Positions 17,987-24,630 of a DNA stretch of 64,000 bases are shown piece after piece; the first letter of the stretch is position 1, and each line of letters begins with the position of its first letter. A program made the position numbers and the translations under genes. The stretch is from an uncultured Eubacteriales bacterium (GTDB lineage Bacteria > Bacillota > Clostridia > Oscillospirales > CAG-382), in NCBI GenBank assembly GCA_900551295.1, contig URVJ01000008.1, forward strand, positions 1 through 64,000, written 5' to 3'. The notes beneath the pieces were generated by a model, which ran no database searches, was not told where the DNA came from, and worked only from the letters and a program-made list of their open reading frames with translations.

Positions 17987-18898
17987 GACCCTTGCTGCGG
18001 CAGCGGCGGTATGTTTGTGCAGAGTGCAAAATTTATTCAAGCACACAGCGGAACTCGCGGTGAAATCGCCGTTTACGGACAGGAGTCAAACGCTGACACT
18101 TGGAAAATGGCAAAAATGAATATGGCTATTCGTGGTATTGATGCGGATTTCGGTCCATATCAGGCAGATACATTTTTTAATGATTTACATAAAACGCTAA
18201 AGGCTGATTTTATTATGGCTAATCCGCCGTTCAACCTTTCTAACTGGGGGCAGGAAAAACTCAAAGACGATGTTCGCTGGAAATACGGTGTTCCGCTTGC
18301 CGGAAATGCCAACTATGCGTGGATTCAGCATATGATACATCACCTTGCACCAAACGGAAAAATCGGTCTTGTTCTTGCAAACGGTGCATTATCGTCGCAA
18401 TCAAGCGGCGAGGGCGAAATAAGAAAGAATATTATCCAGGCTGACCTTGTAGAAGGTATCGTTGCTTTGCCAACACAGCTTTTTTACAGTGTCACAATTC
18501 CTGTTACGCTTTGGTTTATTTCCAAGAATAAAAAGCAAAAAGGCAAAACCTTGTTTATTGACGCACGCAAAATGGGATATATGGTTGACCGTAAGCACAG
18601 AGATTTTACCGATGAAGATATAGAAAAGCTGGCAGATACATTTACAAAATTCCAAGACGGAACACTTGAAGATGCAAAAGGATTCTGAGCCGTCTGTGAC
18701 CTTCAAGAGATTGAAAAGCAAGACTTTATTTTAACTCCCGGCAGATATGTCGGCATTGAGGAACAAGAGGATGACGGAGAACCGTTTGAAGAAAAGATGA
18801 CCCGTCTTACTTCTGAATTATCGGAGATGTTTGCAAAGTCTCACGAACCGGAGGACGAAATCCGCAAGAAACTGGGGGCGATTTGGTATGAAATCTGA
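17987..18898 (+). pseudogene. hsdM: hsdM 3' part (type I DNA methyltransferase)
   Basis: Continues the gene interrupted at 7380. It starts with the SAM-binding motif D-P-C-C-G-S-G-G (D codon split between the two halves) and has the catalytic NPPF motif in DFIMANPPFNLSNWG, 'NGALSSQSSGEGEIRKNII' and IPVTLWFISKNKK. An in-frame TGA at 18686-18688 (after DAKGF) precedes the normal C-terminal region (VCDLQEIEKQDFILTPGRYV...), which ends at TGA 18896-18898 and overlaps the hsdS start by 11 bp. With the stop at codon 3, the insertion and this stop, the gene carries three independent lesions and must be dead. Confidence 0.9.
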
Positions 18899-19275
18899 GT
18901 GGAAGACTTTTTTGCTGGATGATATTTGCGAAAAAATATATAGCGGAGGAACACCAAATAGAAAGCATCTTGAATACTATGAAGGCGGGAATATTCCGTG
19001 GCTTAATACATCAGAGGTCATTTTTAATAGGATACATAAAACCGAAAAACATATTACACAATTAGGATTGGAGAATTCATCAGCAAAATGGATTCCTGAA
19101 AATAGTGTTATTGTGGCAATGTATGGAGCAACTGCGGGAAGAACAGCTATTGCAAAAATACCATTAACCACAAATCAAGCCTGTTGTAATTTGATTATCG
19201 ACCCTGAAAAAGCTGATTATAGATATGTATATTACTACTTATACAGCAAATATCAGCACTTGCTTTCTAAAGCCG
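18888..19275 (+). pseudogene. hsdS: hsdS 5' part (type I specificity subunit), truncated by an element
   Basis: First target-recognition domain of a type I specificity subunit: KTFLLDDICEKIYSGGTPNRK, IPWLNTSEV, SVIVAMYGATAGRTAI, TTNQACCNLI and YVYYYLYSKYQHL. HsdS proteins normally have two such domains and about 400 residues; only ~130 remain. After LLSKAGG the sequence changes to mobile-element DNA and no second half is found before or after that element. ATG 18888 overlaps the hsdM end, the usual coupling of hsdM and hsdS. The upstream open frame to 18831 is a shadow of hsdM. Confidence 0.85.
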
Positions 19276-19398
19276 GCGGACATACGAGAAGCAATTAAGA
19301 CAACATTAAGATTATTAAAAGAGGGCGACTCGATTTCGGATATACCGGAATTTGAGCAGCTCTTTTTATGTGAGGAGGAAAAACAATGCGAATATTAG
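19276..19398 (+). pseudogene. C-terminal 40 codons of an unrecognised mobile-element gene
   Basis: Reading frame ADIREAIKTTLRLLKEGDSI...SDIPEFEQLFLCEEEK ending at TAG 19396-19398. It overlaps the next ATG (19386) by 13 bp, with GGAGG inside it as that gene's ribosome site, so it is real translated sequence. The N-terminus is lost at the hsdS junction. Family not recognised. Confidence 0.5.
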
Positions 19399-19608
19399 AA
19401 GAATTTTGGTATGGCAATATCAATCCGGTTGAAATACCGTTTCAGCGGCAAAGGCAATTTGACAAAGTGTTTAAATTACTGATACAAGGCTTGTCAAGAT
19501 GAAATGACACAAATTACAGAGTGTCAGACATTCATAAAAGGCTTTAAGCTCGGAGCAAGATTTGTTATGGCGTGCTTTGAAAATGATGACCTATATACTG
19601 AATGAAAA
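19386..19608 (+). pseudogene. DUF6809-like small mobile-element protein, internally deleted and frameshifted
   Basis: MRILEEFWYGNINPVEIPFQR opens a small helical protein typical of Firmicute mobile elements (I recall DUF6809). After KVFKLLIQG the frame breaks, and the C-terminal part (CQDEMTQITECQTFIKGFKL, then MACFENDDLYTE and stop) is in another frame. Comparison with memory of the family suggests that about 20-30 central residues are deleted. The start has a strong GGAGG 7 nt upstream. Function unknown. Confidence 0.6.
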
Positions 19609-19669
19609 TCAACTTTAATAGCCGATATAACGGCATTTAAGCCCCGTAACAGGGCAAAAGATATGCAGG

Positions 19670-20461
19670 CAGGGCAACTTTGCAACCTTTGCGGAAAGCA
19701 TCGGCAGCGGCATTGAGGAACAGATTGAAAATTTCTGTTTGAGCAACAAAAATACCAAACTGGTCGTTATCGACACCTTTCAAAAAATACGTACTATCTC
19801 AAATGATAATGCCTACGCAAGCGATTACAGAGATATAAGTATTCTTAAAAATATTGCGGATAAGCTGAAAATTGCAATCGTTCTCATACATCATTTGAGA
19901 AAGCAAAAAGATGACGATCCGATGAATATGGTGTCGGGTACAACGGGAATTACCGGCGGTGCAGATTCAAGTTTTGTTCTTTGCAAGTCAAAGCGTGCCG
20001 GCTCACGGGCAACACTTTATTGCACGGGACGGGATATTGAATATCGGGAACTGGAACTTAATTTTAATACCGGCAATAAAAGCTGGGAATTGGTTTCCGA
20101 CAGTGCAGAAAACCCCGAAATACTTCTCGAAGATATTACCGCAACTGTTGTTCGGTTTATGCAGAATGAAAAATCTTTTTCGGGAACACCTGCAAAGTTG
20201 GCGGAAAGACTGTCAAAATATACTGACGAAGAAATATCCCCTATCGTTTTGTCAAAAAGGCTCAAACAGAATATCCCGGAACTCAAAGAGTTTGGAATTG
20301 CCTATCAGTCCAAGCGGAGCAACGGCAAAAGACTTATTTTTCTGTCAGCAGCCCCGCAAAATCCAAATGATGTTCGACGAAGTGCCGATAGTGACGGTAA
20401 TTCTTATATCCCAATAACCGTCCCTGCCGACCCTGTCGGCAAGAGCGATAACCTCTTTTAA
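19670..20461 (+). pseudogene. N-terminally truncated RepA-like AAA ATPase/helicase
   Basis: About 260 residues of a RecA-fold ATPase of the plasmid/element RepA-helicase group. NFATFAESIGSGIEEQI leads to Walker B KLVVIDTFQKIR, the 'IAIVLIHHLRKQKDDDPM' strand, SGTTGITGGADSSFVLCK sensor loop, and a C-terminal DNA-binding-like part (GTPAKLAERLSKYTDEEISP...LSKRLKQ). Walker A (GxxGxGKS) and everything before it are missing, so the protein cannot hydrolyse ATP. An apparent TTG start at 19739 lies inside the domain and is not a real start. It ends about 110 bp before mobC. Confidence 0.75.
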
Positions 20462-20469
20462 GAGGTTGC

Positions 20470-20560
20470 AAGCATCGCGCGTGGCTTTACCACACGCGCA
20501 TTCGCACCGAAAACGGCGCAGACTTTCGGGCGGCAGCCCGTACCCACTTTTCAAAGCAAA
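20470..20560 (+). other. candidate origin of transfer (oriT)
   Basis: The GC-richer spacer before mobC holds three closely packed inverted repeats: GCGCGTGG (20477) with CCACACGCGC (20490-20499), CGAAA with TTTCG (20508-20528), and GGGC-GGCA-GCCC (20528-20539). Position next to mobC/relaxase and stacked hairpins are typical of oriT. The nic site cannot be named by eye. Confidence 0.5.
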
Positions 20561-20571
20561 GGAGGAATAAA

Positions 20572-20880
20572 ATGAGACACAGAAATAATGTTATATCCAT
20601 AAGAGCATCAGATGTTGAGTACAATGTAATTAAAAATTTAGCCGGCGACGCAAAAGAAACTATGACGGATTACATCATCAAATGTGCGATGCAAAAGAAA
20701 ATCAATGTGATAGATGTTAAGCCCCTGATAACCGAAGTGAAAAGAATCGGCGGCAACATAAACAGGCTTACATTGCTTGCAAATATGGGCAAAATAAATT
20801 CCGTATATTTGCAAGATGTCAGTGCGGAACTTAAAAACATATATGCTGAACTTCAAAAAATTTGCAAGGGGTGTTCGTAA
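20572..20880 (+). CDS. mobC: MobC-like relaxosome accessory protein
   Basis: 102-residue basic protein with an N-terminal ribbon-helix-helix-like part (NNVISIRASDVEYNVIKNLA) and a C-terminal helix containing the MobC signature (VKRIGGNINRLTLLANMGKI). MobC proteins bind the transfer origin and help the relaxase open it. Shine-Dalgarno AAAGGAGG precedes the ATG. Its stop TAA directly abuts the relaxase ATG, so the pair is translationally coupled. Full length. Confidence 0.88.
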   Translation: MRHRNNVISIRASDVEYNVIKNLAGDAKETMTDYIIKCAMQKKINVIDVKPLITEVKRIGGNINRLTLLANMGKINSVYLQDVSAELKNIYAELQKICKGCS

Positions 20881-22149
20881 ATGGCAATCGTGGTTGCACT
20901 GAACAATAAACGCCAAAGCCGAGCCGGACTGTCAGGTGTTATAAATTATGTTTCAAACGACAGAAAAACACTTTTGCAAAGCGGTGAGAAATTAGTTTCG
21001 GGAATAAACTGCTCTCCTCACTCCGCCTACGATGAATTTATGCTGACAAAACATTTGCACTCAAAGACGAACGGCAGATACTTTTATCACTACTGTCAGT
21101 CGTTCAGTCCGGAAGAAAAAATCACACCGAAAACCGTACACGAAATCGGTGTAGGGCTCACAAAAGAATGTTTTGAGGGCTACGAAGTAATCGTCGGAAC
21201 GCACATTGAAAAAAATCATTTGCACAATCACATCATCGTAAACAGTGTCAGTTTTGAAAGCGGAAAGAAACTTCATCAGGATAAAAAATCGCTTGAAAAT
21301 ATACGAACCGTCTCCGATAAAATATGCTCCGAATACGGTCTTTCGGTTATAAAACACAAGGGGCAAAAATCGTCCGAAACAATGACACACGGCGAATATA
21401 CGGCGGCAACTCTCGGCAACAGTTGGAAGTTCAGGCTTATAAATACCATTGAAGCTGCAATGAACATCTGCAAAAACAAAGCGGAATTTATATCCTATAT
21501 GAAAAGCGAGGGATATAAAGTAAACTGGACAGACGAGAGAAAATCTATTTGCTACACCACTCCCGGCGGCAAAAAATGCAGAGATTACAGACTGCACGAA
21601 GATAAGTTTTTGAAGGAGAATATGGAAAATGAATTCAACTTTAGAGGAATTAAAAAGTATGAACCGACAGATGCAGGACTTAACACCGATTTTAAATCGC
21701 CTGGATATTTTGGAGGAGAAAATCGACAGTCTGGCACATCAGAACAGGGACAGGCTGACGGCGGAATTGAATTTGCTTTCAACACAGGTTGGGAAAATTC
21801 AAGAAGAACTTTTTACAAAAACCGAGAAAGGATTAAAGAAAATCCGCATAGCGGTGTATCGCATAACAGTGGCGTTAGTGATTTCAATAATCTCAATTAC
21901 GGCATTGGTAAAAGGGTGTTTAGCCTTGTTAAATCTGTTTCGGGGATAAGTAAAGAGAACGGCTATGATGAGGACGATACGGCAGCAATATCTCTTATAA
22001 CAGGTCTGTCCGCCGCATCGGTTTGCATATTGATTGAGTTGATTAAAAACGCACGCGATAAAGATTTGACGGAGGATTACATAGAGGAAATGGTTGAAAA
22101 ACTCGGCGAAAATGAAGAAAACGAACTCGGCGGTATGAATATGCAGTAA
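20881..22149 (+). CDS. MobP-type relaxase (MobA/VirD2 family)
   Basis: 422-residue relaxase that would nick oriT and lead the strand during mobilization. N-terminal catalytic domain with a conserved Tyr region (GLSGVINYVSNDRKTL), HYCQSFSPEE, and the metal-binding three-His motif in EKNHLHNHIIVNSVSF. The C-terminal part after residue ~250 is low in conservation, rich in Gly/Asn/Arg, and contains a complete second gene in another frame (21629-21949), which may explain its odd composition. Starts immediately at the mobC stop. Apparently intact. Confidence 0.9.
   Translation: MAIVVALNNKRQSRAGLSGVINYVSNDRKTLLQSGEKLVSGINCSPHSAYDEFMLTKHLHSKTNGRYFYHYCQSFSPEEKITPKTVHEIGVGLTKECFEGYEVIVGTHIEKNHLHNHIIVNSVSFESGKKLHQDKKSLENIRTVSDKICSEYGLSVIKHKGQKSSETMTHGEYTAATLGNSWKFRLINTIEAAMNICKNKAEFISYMKSEGYKVNWTDERKSICYTTPGGKKCRDYRLHEDKFLKENMENEFNFRGIKKYEPTDAGLNTDFKSPGYFGGENRQSGTSEQGQADGGIEFAFNTGWENSRRTFYKNRERIKENPHSGVSHNSGVSDFNNLNYGIGKRVFSLVKSVSGISKENGYDEDDTAAISLITGLSAASVCILIELIKNARDKDLTEDYIEEMVEKLGENEENELGGMNMQ
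21629..21949 (+). CDS. nested out-of-frame ORF in relaxase: coiled-coil single-pass membrane protein
   Basis: 106 residues fully embedded in the relaxase gene in a different frame. The translation looks like real protein: MNSTLEELKSMNRQMQDLTP then a heptad coiled coil (ILNRLDILEEKIDSLAHQN), a second helix, and a C-terminal hydrophobic helix (VALVISIISITALVKGCLAL) as membrane anchor. AAGGAG at 21613-21618 lies 10 nt before its ATG. In plasmid RSF1010 the membrane protein MobB is likewise encoded inside the relaxase gene mobA in another frame, so an analogous helper role is reasonable. No sequence similarity to MobB is claimed. Confidence 0.65.
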   Translation: MNSTLEELKSMNRQMQDLTPILNRLDILEEKIDSLAHQNRDRLTAELNLLSTQVGKIQEELFTKTEKGLKKIRIAVYRITVALVISIISITALVKGCLALLNLFRG

Positions 22150-22236
22150 AATTAAATAATAAAAATTGAATATTTGGATTTTGACAGACATAGTATGTAA
22201 CATAAATCTAATTTGGAAATGGAGGACTAATGTTAT

Positions 22237-22416
22237 ATGAAAGGACAAGTTTTACATATAACCTTCCATAATCCAAATACAAGGTCGGACTCCGAAAAAA
22301 TAGCCGGTGAATTTATTTCACGGGCGGCAACGGGAGTATTGACCAAGATGATTTTAGATAATCAAGAAAAGCGTACCTTAAAAAACAACTCTGAATCAGA
22401 AAGTGATTTGGATTAG
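22237..22416 (+). CDS. small mobile-element protein of unknown function (59 aa)
   Basis: MKGQVLHITFHNPNTRSDSEK..., ending SESESDLD; shorter than usual ORF cut-offs. Preceded by GGAGG (22221-22225) 11 nt upstream and by a plausible promoter (TTGACA 22181-22186, 16-nt spacer, TAAATC). Followed by a strong terminator. Such small ORFs just before the recombinase are common in Firmicute mobilizable elements. No membrane segment or motif recognised. Confidence 0.6.
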   Translation: MKGQVLHITFHNPNTRSDSEKIAGEFISRAATGVLTKMILDNQEKRTLKNNSESESDLD

Positions 22417-22432
22417 GAAATAAATAGAAAGC

Positions 22433-22474
22433 ATACTCCGCCTGAACGATATTTTTTGGGCGGGGTATTGTTTT
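22433..22474 (+). terminator. intrinsic terminator before recombinase
   Basis: ATACTCCGCC (22433-22442) pairs with GGGCGGGGTAT (22458-22468), followed by TGTTTT. It separates mobilization genes from the recombinase, which must have its own promoter in the ~80 bp downstream. Confidence 0.75.
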
Positions 22475-22555
22475 AAGCAAAGTAAAAATATATCTGGACT
22501 TACAGACAACAATGTGGTATGTTGTGTTTGAAAAAACGAAAGGAAGTGAGATTTT

Positions 22556-24091
22556 ATGAGACTTGGTGTGTATTGCAGAGTATCAACCGACAAATTAGAC
22601 CAGTTAAACAGTTTGGAAACTCAAAAAACATTCTTTGAAGAATTTGCCGAAAAAAACAATCACACGCTTGTGAAAATATACGCCGACGAGGGAATTTCGG
22701 GAACACAGCTTAAAAAGCGGACGGCATTCCTTGAAATGATGCACGATGCGGAGCTGGGGAAATTCGATATGGTCGTGACAAAAGACGTGTCACGAATGGC
22801 AAGAAATGTGCTTGATTTTCTGCAATCTATCAGAAAACTCAAATCAATGGGGATACCGGTTCTGTTTGTCAACACGAACCTGTCCACACAGGACGGCGAA
22901 ATGATGCTGACAATGCTTGCGACCGTTGCACAGGAGGAGAGCCGAAATACCTCGTCAAGAATAAAATTCAGCAAGCGACTGAATGCCGAAAAAGGGAGAG
23001 TCCCGAACCTTGTCTACGGCTATGATAAAATCATCGGCGATTACTTTAATCTCAATATCAACGAATTTGAGGCGGACATTGTGCGGCAGATATACAAAAT
23101 GTATATCACCGACAATCTGGGAGCAGGCAAAATCGCAAAGATACTGAACGAAAGAAATATAAAAACCAAACGGGGATATAAATGGTCGCAAAACGCAATT
23201 TGCAGACTGATAGCAAATGAAATTTACACTGGCTTAATTGTAAACGGGAAACAGGAAATCGGCGATTTTCTGACAAATGAGAGGATTAACAAACCCGAAG
23301 AAGAATGGAAAATATTTGAGCGGCGAAACCTTGCAATCATAGACCGCGAAACCTATGAAAAGGCACAGCGCATTATGGCGGAAAATGCAGTAAAATTCAA
23401 AGCGGACGGCACGAGGAAAAGCTGCAAAAACATATTCAGCACCCTGATTAAATGCGCCGACTGCGGGCATTTTTTCCGCCGTACAAAGCGCAAGGTTAAA
23501 AACGGCGAGAAAATCAGCTGGGTGTGCTGCGGACGAAACTCACAGGGCAAGGACACGTGCAATAACAAAATCGTTATTGACGAGGGCGAGCTATTAACCT
23601 CAATCAAAGAATATCTTTCTGGGCTTATCTCGGACAAGCAGAAAGTTATCAAAAAAATCGTTTCCGACTTCAACAAAAGCTACGAGCCGATGAACAAGAA
23701 CCGAAAAACGGAAAAAGAGCTTGAAAAAGAAATAGAAAAGCTAAAAAAGAGCCGCCAGAAATACATTGATATGTACGTGGGCGAAGTTATATCAATGGAC
23801 GATTTAAAAAATAAAACGGCTTCGATAAATGCCGAAATAAAACACCTTGAAGAAAAGCTGAAAATGGCACGGTACGGAATTACACAGGGCGACAAACTGC
23901 AAATCGGTCTTGTAGATACCTTCAAAACCATCGGCGACATACTAAACTCCGCCGAGATTACAAACGAGATGTTAAAACAGGTTATCGACCGCATTGAAGT
24001 GTCGCCCGCCGGACAGGTTGACATATACTTAAAACTTCTGACCGACATAGGGCTTGACAAAAAGTATCATTTTAACGACGACCGTACATAA
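22556..24091 (+). CDS. large serine recombinase (integrase), intact
   Basis: 511-residue large serine recombinase that would integrate and excise the element. N-terminal resolvase domain with the nucleophile Ser10 in LGVYCRVSTDK, GISGTQLKKR, VVTKDVSRMARN and 'EGRMMLTMLATVAQEES'-type arm (here DGEMMLTMLATVAQEE). Recombinase domain follows (GAGKIAKILNERNIKTKRGY, IYTGLIV). Zinc ribbon at ~300-345 (LIKCADCGHFF, WVCCGRNSQGKDTC), then a Lys/Glu coiled coil and C-terminal region. All catalytic motifs are present, so this is the only apparently functional recombinase in the window. Shine-Dalgarno GGAAGTGAG upstream. Confidence 0.93.
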   Translation: MRLGVYCRVSTDKLDQLNSLETQKTFFEEFAEKNNHTLVKIYADEGISGTQLKKRTAFLEMMHDAELGKFDMVVTKDVSRMARNVLDFLQSIRKLKSMGIPVLFVNTNLSTQDGEMMLTMLATVAQEESRNTSSRIKFSKRLNAEKGRVPNLVYGYDKIIGDYFNLNINEFEADIVRQIYKMYITDNLGAGKIAKILNERNIKTKRGYKWSQNAICRLIANEIYTGLIVNGKQEIGDFLTNERINKPEEEWKIFERRNLAIIDRETYEKAQRIMAENAVKFKADGTRKSCKNIFSTLIKCADCGHFFRRTKRKVKNGEKISWVCCGRNSQGKDTCNNKIVIDEGELLTSIKEYLSGLISDKQKVIKKIVSDFNKSYEPMNKNRKTEKELEKEIEKLKKSRQKYIDMYVGEVISMDDLKNKTASINAEIKHLEEKLKMARYGITQGDKLQIGLVDTFKTIGDILNSAEITNEMLKQVIDRIEVSPAGQVDIYLKLLTDIGLDKKYHFNDDRT

Positions 24092-24254
24092 AGACATAAC
24101 GGTAAGACTTCCGGAAACGGACAAGGTTTTAAGCGGACTTGTAAAGAATGTTCTTGAAAAAAACAAATCCGAGCGCCACATTCGAGGCGGAGAGGCAACA
24201 AAGCTGAAATACAGACTGATGCATGACATAGCAAGTTATTCTTGTGACAAGTAG
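24054..24254 (+). CDS. possible small trailing ORF of the mobilizable element
   Basis: 66 codons from TTG 24054, overlapping the recombinase end by 38 bp: HKDITVRLPETDKVLSGLVK..., then SERHIRGGEATKLKYRLM. The second half looks like a basic conserved mobile-element motif, but the start is uncertain and no good ribosome site is visible. It could equally be the C-terminal piece of a truncated gene. The element's right end is probably just after it. Confidence 0.4.
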   Translation: MTKSIILTTTVHKDITVRLPETDKVLSGLVKNVLEKNKSERHIRGGEATKLKYRLMHDIASYSCDK

Positions 24255-24267
24255 ATTTTGCATTATT

Positions 24268-24332
24268 AAACAAAAACGGGTTATATTCCTAAAAGTGCAG
24301 CTTTGTGCGTTTCCTTTTCGGAATCGAAAAGC
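24268..24332. repeat. copy A (partial) of dispersed MITE-like hairpin repeat
   Basis: ACGGGTTATATTCCTAAAAG, then GCAGCTTTGTGCG and CTTTTCGGAATCGAAAAG. The same series occurs at 29951-30010 and, inverted, at 30122-30165. Located between the mobilizable element and the structured repeat. Confidence 0.65.
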
Positions 24333-24343
24333 AGCGCCGTGAA

Positions 24344-24606
24344 AAATGTTACTTTATGTATAGTAAAAAACTCTGTGCGAAATTAGACCTAACGCACAGA
24401 GTTATATTTTATTTAGTTACCCTTATTTCTTAATTACCATAGCTTGCTCACGCACCTGCTTAGATTTGAGTCAGCCGCCTGCCTTTTGGTGGCTGACGGT
24501 ACAAGCCGGCGGCACAGAGTATACCACAATTCTTTTCTAAATTAAGGGCCGCCGTTTTCTTTGCAGCTTTCTTTTTAAAAAGAAAGCGCGTACTCCTTAA
24601 GCGCGT
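24344..24606 (-). repeat. structured intergenic repeat, copy 1 (candidate ncRNA or 3'-UTR element)
   Basis: A ~260-bp sequence repeated almost unchanged at 47299-47568. Read on the minus strand it has: a 22-nt perfect palindrome (24566-24587, GCTTTCTTTTT and complement), a hairpin GTCAGCC/GGCTGAC (24470-24497) enclosed by a GCTTG/CAAGC stem (24442-24506), and a terminator-like hairpin AACTCTGTGCG/CGCACAGAGTT (24369-24403) followed by T residues. It sits directly 3' of rqcH. Function unknown; no known RNA family recognised. Confidence 0.75.
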
Positions 24607-24630
24607 TCTCCTCGTACCCCTCGTACTCTT

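Larger units (their letters stand above)
7379..17988. mobile_element. 10.6-kb serine-recombinase-type element inserted in hsdM, carrying a sugar-catabolic operon
   Basis: The dinucleotide GA is present at both edges (7379-7380 and 17987-17988), and removal of one copy plus the intervening 10,606 bp rejoins hsdM in frame. Inside each edge there is a 15-nt unconserved spacer, then an imperfect inverted repeat: ATTGATACAAGAAAACGGT at 7396-7414, and on the other strand ATTGACACAATGGAACGGT reading left from 17971. GA crossover dinucleotides are known for the TnpX group of large serine recombinases. The element holds two truncated recombinase genes (7797-8718 and 17081-17705) but no complete one, so it can probably no longer move by itself. 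Cargo: DMT transporter, PocR/AraC regulator, fucose-isomerase-like, kinase, DUF4432, aldolase, broken GH36. Confidence 0.85.
19276..24254 (+). mobile_element. mobilizable element (IME) with MobC, relaxase and large serine recombinase
   Basis: A ~5-kb block inserted in hsdS. Order: tail of an unknown gene, DUF6809-like relic, replication-type AAA ATPase fragment, candidate oriT, mobC, relaxase with nested ORF, small ORF, intact large serine recombinase and a small trailing ORF. This is the standard layout of Firmicute integrative mobilizable elements, with recombinase at one end and mobilization genes in the middle. No coupling protein or mating-pair genes, so transfer would need a helper. The left end is deleted, and exact att sites are not visible because hsdS is not rejoined on the right. 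Confidence 0.75.

Noticed and set aside
22556..24091. Intact recombinase as the integrase of the hsdM element
   Set aside because: It lies outside that element's GA-bounded ends and beside the mobilization genes of the second element; action in trans is possible but not shown.
24344..24606. CRISPR or attachment-site duplication as the explanation of the two structured repeats
   Set aside because: Only two long copies 23 kb apart with no spacer array; and copy 2 is not next to any mobile gene, so it is not simply a direct repeat flanking the element.
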